The translations under genes were made by a program, and so were the position numbers. DNA of 10,193 bases from positions 1 to 10,193 of the forward strand of contig CALKTZ010001192.1 of assembly GCA_937997355.1 (NCBI GenBank). Direction: 5' to 3'. The notes beneath the pieces were generated by a model. It worked only from the letters and a program-made list of their open reading frames with translations. It searched no databases and was not told where the DNA came from. Shown here in pieces: positions 1 through 5,492 of the stretch (its first letter is position 1; each line of letters begins with the position of its first letter). The DNA is from an uncultured Planctomycetales bacterium (GTDB lineage Bacteria > Planctomycetota > Planctomycetia > Isosphaerales > Isosphaeraceae).

Positions 1-708
1 CAGCGTGTTCGTGTTCTTGGCGATGGTGCCCCCGACCCCCGTCGGCGGCTGGGTTCCCGCGAATTGATTGACGTAGTATTGCGCCCACGTATACCAAAGG
101 TTCGTGATGGCGGTGGTCGCGTAATCCGTCACCGGCCGATAGATAATGAAGCTCTGGCCGCCGGAGACGTTCACGGGTCCCGCCACGGTCAGCACGATGG
201 ACAGCAAGTTCGGATCGCTGTCATCCTTGACGAAATCGGTGACTTTCCCGAGCTCGACGCCGTTCGATGTCTTGGCGAAGAACTCCAGGCCCTCGTCCTT
301 CCAACCCTGGAGGATGCCGAAAATCCTGTCTCGCGCCCCGGGGTCGACCGCTCGCGAGAAATCCAGGCGGAGGCCGGTCTGCGAGAGCACGACGCCCCCC
401 GCCTGGGCCTCGACGGGTCCTTCCCCTCCGCTCGACAGCATCCAGAGGTTATCCGGGCCGTACGTGAAGTACGAAGACTTCTGGCCGTTGAGCGGGCTGT
501 TCGCGAAGACACTGGCACCGCTCGGGATGTTGAGAATGCCGTTGGGATTGTAGTAGCTGGGCCACCCCTTGCCGCCGAAATACGCCCCGATGCTGGCTTC
601 GTTGGTATTGGTGATGAAATCGTGAACCAGTTGCTGCATGGTCCCCGCCTGGCCCGGCGAGCTGTAGATCAGGCTCGACCCGACCCAGCCATAGTCGGCG
701 GGTTGGGC
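1..708 (-). CDS. C-terminal part of the same exported protein, in the shifted frame; runs off the left edge
   Basis: Reading leftward from about 699, the frame one base back from the N-terminal part stays open to the window edge, about 230 codons. It gives convincing protein, starting DYGWVGSSLIYSSPGQAGTM and continuing through GAYFGGKGWPSYYNPNG, LRLDFSRAVDPGARDRIFG and YATTAITNLWYTWAQYYVNQ. There is no start codon with a ribosome site at the junction, and the text joins smoothly if one C is restored in the CCGCCG run near 697-701 (...PNQPNPP-DYGWVGSS...). I therefore read it as the second half of the preceding gene, not as a separate gene. The aromatic- and Gly/Asn-rich composition fits an extracellular beta protein. 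The natural stop lies outside the window. Function is unknown, and the GH64-like suggestion for the first half applies only tentatively here. Confidence 0.65.
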
Positions 709-1625
709 TGATTGGGGATCGGGACGGGGACGTTGATCGCCTCCATGGCGACCGGCGCCGTCAGGCTGTCCACGTAGGAGACGTCGTAATTGAACTCGAC
801 CGTCGTCTCGGCGACGATCGGCTCGGTGAGCCAGTTCGTGAGGTAGGGGTCGCGGATGGTGAACTCGGTCAACTGGGCGGGGGCGTCGAGCGCGATCCCC
901 TGGGGTGTCGTGGCGTGGTAGAACATGACCAGTCCGGTGGCCGGCGCGCCGCCGATGCTCAACGAGTGGACCCAGGAATTCGGGTCGGTCGAGAGCGAGA
1001 CGCCCCGGTCGGAAGTCGCGTCGTAGTGGAAGGGATTCTGGACCCCCGGGCCTGGGGCGGGGATCAGGTCCTGGCCGTCCGTGGCGATATAGGTGCGCTC
1101 GGAATCCCAGAATACCAGCGGGATGGCGAACGTGATCGTCGCGTAGGCCGGCAGGCCCAGGGTCTGCTGGCCCGATGTGTTCACATAGCCGATGTAGGCC
1201 CGATATTCCTGATTGACGTAATCCTGCGGATTATAAAGATCCTGCGGATTATTCGGATTGGTATTCGTTGGGAGCCTGCCGGTGTTGGCCCCCCTGAGGA
1301 TGGGGAAGATGGTCTGGTCCGACGCGTTCGTGATCGTGATCGTCTTGACGGGCGGGGCCTGATTGATGCCGGCGATGAATTGCGGGGGCGGGCTCGCGGG
1401 ATTCGTCGGCCCGCCACCGTTCCAGAAGATGCGATCCAACGGCACGTTGCTATTGGCCGGCACCGCGGGGTCGGCGCTCATGAGGCAACGGTCCTCGAGC
1501 GCCGAGACCTGGGCGATGAATCTGGCGGAAGTCGTGCCGCGCAGCCGGTCCCGACGGGCGTTTCCACGGGAGTGAGATCGATACTCGCGGAAGAGCCGTC
1601 CGGCGAAAGCCTTGGGGGCGAACAT
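669..1625 (-). CDS. Planctomycete exported protein, N-terminal part (frameshifted; possibly GH64/thaumatin-like)
   Basis: This is the 5' part of a gene read right to left. The chosen ATG at 1625 has GGAG nine bases upstream. An in-frame TTG at 1745 would add 40 residues but has no good ribosome site. Residues 1-52 form a basic leader ending in LEDRCLMSAD (43-52), the motif that marks exported planctomycete proteins (LEPRxLLSAD-like). After it comes a beta-rich Asn/Pro/Thr segment. Stretches such as AIPLVFWDSERTY and EFNYDVSYVDSLTAPV recall the GH64 beta-1,3-glucanase/thaumatin-like beta-sandwich, but this is a weak resemblance from memory, so treat the function as unknown. The frame ends at a TGA at 669-671, while protein-like sequence continues in the next frame from about 699. 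The true product is therefore probably one polypeptide of more than 540 residues broken by a one-base loss. Confidence 0.72.
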   Translation of the reverse strand: MFAPKAFAGRLFREYRSHSRGNARRDRLRGTTSARFIAQVSALEDRCLMSADPAVPANSNVPLDRIFWNGGGPTNPASPPPQFIAGINQAPPVKTITITNASDQTIFPILRGANTGRLPTNTNPNNPQDLYNPQDYVNQEYRAYIGYVNTSGQQTLGLPAYATITFAIPLVFWDSERTYIATDGQDLIPAPGPGVQNPFHYDATSDRGVSLSTDPNSWVHSLSIGGAPATGLVMFYHATTPQGIALDAPAQLTEFTIRDPYLTNWLTEPIVAETTVEFNYDVSYVDSLTAPVAMEAINVPVPIPNQPNPPTMAGSGRA

Positions 1626-1957
1626 GAAGCGATTCTCCAGTTGAACAAATCCCGTCGGGGCCGTTGCCGTTGGTCGAAGTCGCGCAAACCTGGACTCGTC
1701 GTCAACGCGAGTATCTCTTCGGCCTTGTATTCTCAGATGACCCAATGCCAGCCTAGGTTACCCAAAGTGAAATTTGACCAAAGTGAAGGGGCTCGATCAA
1801 CTCCGCGTGCCCCTGATCCGGCGCATGATCCGAGCTTCCCTCCTGTTTCCGGAAAACCCCATCCGAGACAATGTGCCAAGATTTCCACCAATATCAACGC
1901 ATGCATGCTCCATTCGTGACATAGAAACCGCGGCCGGAGCATCCGGCGGGCACGCGT
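1626..1957. other. Intergenic region of 332 bp upstream of the exported-protein gene
   Basis: This gap lies between the end of the acyl-CoA dehydrogenase-like gene (1958) and the ATG at 1625, with both genes on the minus strand, so it should hold the promoter of the left-hand gene. Short open frames cross it on both strands (for example 1733-1942 minus, 69 codons), but they have neither a ribosome site nor a recognisable product. The clearest structure is a tandem CCAAAGTGAA pair at 1762-1787. I could not pick a convincing -35/-10 pair or an intrinsic terminator for the upstream gene. Confidence 0.5.
1762..1787. repeat. Two direct copies of CCAAAGTGAA with a 16-bp period
   Basis: Exact 10-bp copies sit at 1762-1771 and 1778-1787, separated by ATTTGA. 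On the minus strand they read TTCACTTTGG twice. They lie about 140 bp upstream of the ATG at 1625, where a regulator could bind. A period of 16 bp is not an integral number of helical turns, so cooperative binding on one face is not obvious. This may be an operator or chance. Confidence 0.3.
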
Positions 1958-3064
1958 CTACGAGAGCGAGCAGGAGCCGGCAAAATCGCGAATCGCCGCC
2001 TGGGCGATCGGAGAAGGACAGGACCAGACGAGGAAGAAGAGGGCCTGACGCGCCCATCGTTGGGCCGGCTCGCCCCGGAGAAATCCGGTCCCCTTCCGGG
2101 CGGTCAGATAGGCTTGCGTGCAACTGAGGGCCAGCGTATTGGCCTGGCCGCGCACCTGGCTGGCCGGCACCGCGCCGGGCTCGCCTCGGGCATTCTCGAT
2201 CAATTGTGCCCACGTGGCCCGCCAGCTTTCGCCGAGCGTCTGGACCGGCTCTTCCAGCTCCGAGCGATCGCGGCCCAGCTCGGCCAGCTTCGCCAGGGCG
2301 GCCCTCGCCTGCCCGAGCGCCAATGCGGACGTTTCGAGCCCTCCGGTCCCGACCGCGCCGGGTTTGGTGGAAATTTCGGTCGTCGGGCCGACGAGGATCT
2401 CGTCCTCGACGACCAAGACCCCTTCGCAGGCGACCTCGGTCGTCCGAGATGCTTGCAGCGCGGCGATTTCGAACGCCGGCTTCACGATCACTCCGGCACG
2501 ATCCGCCGGCAAGGCGATCAGGAGTTGCCGGCCGTCTTCCAGCAAGGCCCCGGTCACGAAGAGGTCGGCGCGCTCCGCAGCCGTGACCCAGGGCATCGCG
2601 CCATCGAGCCGATAGCCGCCGGAAACCTCCGCGGCCATGAGCGCCTGCGCCCCCAATCGACGAGACGTCGTCAACTGCGAGATCCCGACCGTCGCGAAGG
2701 CCCCTCCGCCAGCGATCTTCTCCAGCCAGCGCGAGGCAACCGGACGGCCCGGAACGTCCATCAGGCGCCGAGTCGCCGCGTCGTGCTGGGAGAGGATGAA
2801 CGCCGCCGTCATGCTCCCTTCGGCCAGTCTTGCGTACCGCTGCGTCAAGAGGGCACGGTCGATCGGCACCCCGCCGTATTCCGGAGACAGGGACCATCGG
2901 GGGACCTGGTGGTCGATCAGGATCCGCCAGAGCGACTCCGACCAACCCCCCGCCAAGTCGACGTCTCCATCGATCCGGGCCAACTCGTCGACCAGCGCGG
3001 AAATCCGATCCCCCTCCGGATCGTCCTCGGTCCAGTCAGGAATCGCGGCCAGGCCCTTGCTCAT
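1958..3064 (-). CDS. Acyl-CoA dehydrogenase family flavoprotein
   Basis: This 368-residue protein has the three-part acyl-CoA dehydrogenase layout: an N-terminal helical domain (about 20-115), a central beta domain (about 123-225) with the FAD/substrate-facing strand FATVGISQLTTS (123-134) and PWVTAAERADLFVTGA (158-173), and a C-terminal helical domain (about 240-355) with ARKGTGFLRGEPAQRWARQA. Family members oxidise acyl-CoA thioesters at the alpha-beta bond, or related substrates, using FAD. The C-terminal YEGT-type FAD-binding motif of standard beta-oxidation enzymes is not visible. That place reads LFFLVWSCPSP, so substrate and even dehydrogenase activity are uncertain and a divergent subfamily is likely. 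The ATG at 3064 (MSKGLAAIPDW) is preferred, with GGA seven bases upstream; a TTG at 3082 is the alternative. It is divergent from the Nudix gene across 71 bp. Confidence 0.85.
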   Translation of the reverse strand: MSKGLAAIPDWTEDDPEGDRISALVDELARIDGDVDLAGGWSESLWRILIDHQVPRWSLSPEYGGVPIDRALLTQRYARLAEGSMTAAFILSQHDAATRRLMDVPGRPVASRWLEKIAGGGAFATVGISQLTTSRRLGAQALMAAEVSGGYRLDGAMPWVTAAERADLFVTGALLEDGRQLLIALPADRAGVIVKPAFEIAALQASRTTEVACEGVLVVEDEILVGPTTEISTKPGAVGTGGLETSALALGQARAALAKLAELGRDRSELEEPVQTLGESWRATWAQLIENARGEPGAVPASQVRGQANTLALSCTQAYLTARKGTGFLRGEPAQRWARQALFFLVWSCPSPIAQAAIRDFAGSCSLS

Positions 3065-3135
3065 CGTTCGTTCCAACCTCAAAATTCGCGTGTACGGTCA
3101 TGAATCGACTTCATCGTCCCACAGGCGAGACATCG
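3065..3135. promoter_or_regulatory. Divergent 71-bp intergenic region between the ACAD-like and Nudix genes
   Basis: The ACAD-like gene starts leftward at 3064 and the Nudix gene rightward at 3136, so promoters for both must lie in or next to this short gap, possibly overlapping. I cannot assign -35/-10 boxes with confidence. An alternative in-frame Nudix ATG at 3100 falls inside it. That start lacks a ribosome site and would add a non-conserved leader. Confidence 0.35.
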
Positions 3136-3596
3136 ATGCCAAGCCGGTTTTGCTACGAGTATCCACGTCCCGCCGTCACCGTCGACCTCGTCGTCTTCGC
3201 GATGATCGACGATCAACTCCGCGTCCTGCTGATCCGGCGGAAACACGCCCCCTTTGAAGGGTGCTGGGCCATCCCCGGGGGATTCCTGGAGATCGAGGAA
3301 CCGCTTGAAGACGGGGCGCGACGCGAGTTGAAGGAAGAGACGGGGCTGGAACTCTCGGGGCCGATCGAACAGCTCGGCGTCTTCGGCAAGCCCGGGCGGG
3401 ACCCGCGAGGGCGGACCATCAGCATCGCGTATGTCGGCCTGGCCGACCCGGCTCATTCTCAGATCCAGGGGGGGGATGACGCCGCGAGCGCGGAATGGCT
3501 CGACCCGAGCTGGCATTCGACCATGCCGAGATCCTGGCCGTCGGCATCGCCTGGTATCGCAAGAAGCGACGGAGAAAACCCGTCCCGAAGAAATGA
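3136..3596 (+). pseudogene. Nudix hydrolase (ADP-ribose pyrophosphatase/NrtR-N-like) with a one-base frameshift near its end
   Basis: Nudix enzymes hydrolyse nucleoside diphosphates linked to another group, using a metal held by the Nudix box. The start MPSRFCYEYPRPAVTVD followed by LLIRRKHAPFEGCWAIPGG is typical of the YjhB/NrtR-like ADP-ribose pyrophosphatase branch. Residues 49-71 match GX5EX7REUXEEXGU at every position (G49, E55, R63-E64, E67-E68, G70). After AEWLDP (codon 124 at 3505) the frame becomes non-protein-like and stays open to 4188. The frame one base back instead gives LAFDHAEILAVGIAWYRKKRRR and a TGA at 3594-3596. LAFDHAEIL is the normal C-terminal signature, and the repaired length of about 153 residues is normal for the family. 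Adding one base in GACCCGAGC restores D-P-E-L-A. The break may be a real mutation or a sequence error; the catalytic box is intact. Confidence 0.85.
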
Positions 3597-3624
3597 CCTT
3601 CCCTCCCCCGGGCAACATCGTTCG

Positions 3625-3651
3625 GCCGATCTCTCAGGACGTGAGATCGGC
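3625..3651. terminator. Perfect 9-bp hairpin between the convergent Nudix and ACT genes (possible bidirectional terminator)
   Basis: GCCGATCTC (3625-3633) pairs exactly with GAGATCGGC (3643-3651) around a nine-base loop that contains the stop codon of the ACT gene (3634-3636). It begins 28 bp after the repaired Nudix stop. There is no T-tract on either side, so intrinsic termination is not assured. Position between convergent genes and perfect pairing are the only support. Confidence 0.4.
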
Positions 3652-4128
3652 TTCGCAGAGGATTTCGAAGCCCATGCTGTGCAGCACCGAGCATGCCTGC
3701 TCGATGTTGTCGATGTGCATGGCCACGGCGGAACGCCCCCGGGGATGCAAAATCAAGGGATAGGCATAGTGGATGTTGATCTCGGCCCGCACGAGCGCCA
3801 GGCAAAGATCGGCCAGCGATTGCGGCCCGGAATGCAGCTCGACCGCGATCAATTCGTTCTCGGCGAAGGCATGCTTGTTGAGCGAGAGGATTTCGCGCCC
3901 CTGCTCGGGGTGGCTCAGGATCAGCCGAAGGATCGAGCAATCGGCGGAATCGGAGATGGTCAGCCCGACGATCTTGACCTTGGACCCCTGGAACGACCGG
4001 ACCACTTCCAGGAGCTGGCCGACCCGATTCTCCAGGAAGACGGAAAATTGCGCCACCGAAGGCCAATTTCGACCATGCAGGGTCTCGACGTCGACTTCGG
4101 CGCCCCCCTCATCATCGGCGAAACTCAT
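3634..4128 (-). CDS. Tandem ACT-domain protein
   Basis: This 164-residue soluble protein has two ACT-like modules and no catalytic domain. ACT1 spans about 26-88 (QFSVFLENRVGQLLEVVRSF, then KIVGLTISDSADCSILRLIL). ACT2 spans about 92-160 (ELIAVELHSGPQSLADLCLA, INIHYAYPLI, then SAVAMHIDNIEQACSVLHSM). The pattern of a strand, a Gly-x-Leu/Ser-Leu helix start, and a second strand ending in Asp/Asn is the ACT fold. ACT domains bind amino acids or similar small ligands and control linked enzymes, so this is probably a free-standing ligand sensor or regulatory subunit; partner and ligand cannot be read from the sequence. The ATG at 4128 is backed by GAGGAG four bases upstream. No amino-acid biosynthesis gene is adjacent. 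It lies 208 bp downstream of the SDR gene on the same strand and could be cotranscribed or have its own AT-rich promoter. Confidence 0.85.
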   Translation of the reverse strand: MSFADDEGGAEVDVETLHGRNWPSVAQFSVFLENRVGQLLEVVRSFQGSKVKIVGLTISDSADCSILRLILSHPEQGREILSLNKHAFAENELIAVELHSGPQSLADLCLALVRAEINIHYAYPLILHPRGRSAVAMHIDNIEQACSVLHSMGFEILCEADLTS

Positions 4129-4292
4129 GGAACTCCTCGCAATCGCGATGCAGGGCCGGAACCCTTGGGTTCTCCCGGACTCATATGAAAGTCTAAACCG
4201 CCGGGCGGCGGCCGGTCAACCTGGCAAATGACAAGCAAAAATGAAACATTTTCAAAACCGTAAGAATCGATATGTTCTTTTTTCTTGTCGTT

Positions 4293-4315
4293 ATCCGGGC
4301 CGAGAACGGCCGGAT
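4293..4315 (-). terminator. GC-rich hairpin just downstream of the SDR gene
   Basis: ATCCGGGCCG (4293-4302) pairs with CGGCCGGAT (4307-4315) around a four-base loop, with one bulged G. It starts 22 bp past the SDR stop at 4337. Read on the minus strand the hairpin is followed by an A-rich rather than T-rich run, so it is not a classic intrinsic terminator. It could stabilise the mRNA end or act with Rho. Confidence 0.35.
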
Positions 4316-4336
4316 GCCCGTCGGGGGAAAGTTAGC

Positions 4337-5164
4337 TCACGATCGCAGGCGGAGGATGGAAAGATCCTCGTCGACGATCCGCCCCAATCGGGTTTCCAGG
4401 AACTCCGGATCCGCGAGTGAAGCCACGACCCGCCCCGTCAGTTCGCCCGGCCGCCGATCGATCAGCCAGGAGATCATCGCGGCGGCGACCGACGCCGGCA
4501 CTTCTTTCCCTTCGGCGAAGGCCTCGACGAATTGCGGAAGCCATCGCCGGCCTTCTTCCGTGTCGATCAGGCGTTGCATCATCCGGGTCGGGACAAGCCC
4601 CGGATTGACCGCGTAGAGGAAGACCCCCTCGTCGGCCAGCTCCTGGCCGAGCGATTCGACGAGCCGGACGAGCGCGGCCTGAGTGGCGGCATAGCCCGAG
4701 GCGTTTTTCATGGCTTGATTGGTGCCGGGTCCGACGAGGACCGAAATCGAGGCTTTGCCCGAAGCGAGCAGGTCGGGGAGCGCAACCTGGATGGCTTGAA
4801 GCACCCCGACGAAACTCGTCTCCATCTCTCGACGCCAAACGTCGAGATCGATGGCGTGAAGCGGTCCGATCGCCTGAATCCCCCCGGCGGCGCAAACCAA
4901 TGCGTCGAGCCCGCCGGCCCAGGACCGAAATTTTGAAAAGCTTTCCTCAAGCTGGCGGCGGTCCAGGACGTCGCAGGGGAGGGCCAGCGCCCGCCCACCG
5001 AACTCTTCGATCGTCTGAACCGTCGATTCAAGCTCGGACGCCGTCCGGGCGAGCAGCCCCACCGCCATCCCGTCCGTTGCCAGGCGATGACCGATCGCGG
5101 CCCCCAGCCCCCGGCCCCCGCCGGTAATCAGGACGCGATGATCGCTCCGGGATTCCATCGCCAT
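4337..5164 (-). CDS. Short-chain dehydrogenase/reductase (SDR) lacking the usual catalytic Ser and Lys
   Basis: This 275-residue protein has a classical SDR Rossmann fold. The cofactor loop TGGGRGLG is at 14-21, followed by CDV near the adenine-binding Asp and by VCAAGG in place of NNAG. Classical SDRs are cytosolic NAD(P)-dependent oxidoreductases using a Ser-Tyr-Lys triad. Here Tyr158 is present in YAATQAAL, but the Lys position is Gln162 (CAG, one base from AAG), and the residue 13 before Tyr, normally Ser, is Gly145 in VLVGPGTNQ. The NPG after the catalytic region is kept. The enzyme may be inactive, use a different mechanism or act as a binding protein. The start is ATG 5164 (MAMESRSDHR) with GGAG eleven bases upstream; ATG 5158 is equally possible. 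The frame stays open upstream to about 5428, but that stretch does not look like an SDR and is taken as non-coding. Confidence 0.88.
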   Translation of the reverse strand: MAMESRSDHRVLITGGGRGLGAAIGHRLATDGMAVGLLARTASELESTVQTIEEFGGRALALPCDVLDRRQLEESFSKFRSWAGGLDALVCAAGGIQAIGPLHAIDLDVWRREMETSFVGVLQAIQVALPDLLASGKASISVLVGPGTNQAMKNASGYAATQAALVRLVESLGQELADEGVFLYAVNPGLVPTRMMQRLIDTEEGRRWLPQFVEAFAEGKEVPASVAAAMISWLIDRRPGELTGRVVASLADPEFLETRLGRIVDEDLSILRLRS

Positions 5165-5492
5165 GTCAGGACCGGCTCCGAGGGGAACGAATTGGATAAA
5201 CCATGACGGTCGAATGTTCCAAGCATATCCCAGGCGGCCCGGTTCGCCCACGATTTGAGAAATCGATCGATTCTCGGCGTTCGGGCGGCCGAAAGAAGGG
5301 AGGTGATATGTTTCGAATAAGACGGCCCGACTCGACGTCTCTGTTAGAATAGGTAAACCTGACACAATCGAAACGTTGATTCGGAACGCGTCGAATTTTC
5401 CACCCATCAGTCTAGTCGTTGGAGACAAGGGCCCGGGAGGTTGCAGAAGCGCCTTCCTTGTGATTCGGCCCCTTCCAGAAAGGTCCTACGCA
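5165..5492. promoter_or_regulatory. Divergent intergenic region of 328 bp with a palindrome and a tiny SD-led frame
   Basis: The region separates the SDR (leftward) from the 458-residue exported protein (rightward) and must carry promoters for both. It contains a perfect 12-bp palindrome AATCGATCGATT at 5261-5272, flanked by GAG (5257-5259) and CTC (5273-5275), which could be a dimer-binding operator. It also contains GGGAGGTGAT directly before an ATG at 5308. No -35/-10 pair stands out on either strand. Confidence 0.4.
5308..5352 (+). CDS. Possible 14-codon leader peptide
   Basis: ATG at 5308 follows GGGAGGTGAT, a near-perfect complement of the 16S rRNA tail, although GGAGG is only four bases from the ATG. 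The frame reads MFRIRRPDSTSLLE and ends at TAG 5350-5352, 140 bp before the start of the 458-residue protein. It could be a leader peptide, or the Shine-Dalgarno match may be chance. I see no attenuator hairpin tied to it. Confidence 0.18.
   Translation: MFRIRRPDSTSLLE

Noticed and set aside
697..701. Programmed ribosomal frameshift in the left-hand gene
   Set aside because: No slippery heptamer and no obvious downstream pseudoknot; a lost base in a GC run explains it more simply.
1797..2945. Long minus-strand open frame of about 380 codons overlapping the ACAD-like gene
   Set aside because: It is Arg/Gly/Ala/Pro-rich with no recognisable motif and lies in another frame of a clear ACAD. It is a high-GC shadow.
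2060..3103. Plus-strand open frame of about 347 codons opposite the ACAD-like gene
   Set aside because: Antisense to a real gene, Arg/Gly-rich composition, no ribosome site; shadow.
3597..4188. Continuation of the Nudix frame to 4188
   Set aside because: It results from the one-base frame break; the sequence after about 3507 is not Nudix-like and runs antisense through the ACT gene.
4237..4253. AAAATG-AAA-CATTTT inverted repeat upstream of the ACT gene
   Set aside because: Only six pairs in AT-rich DNA; too short to separate from chance.
5165..5428. N-terminal extension of the SDR by about 88 residues
   Set aside because: The cofactor loop is already at the right distance from ATG 5164; the extension has no domain and lies in the divergent intergenic region.
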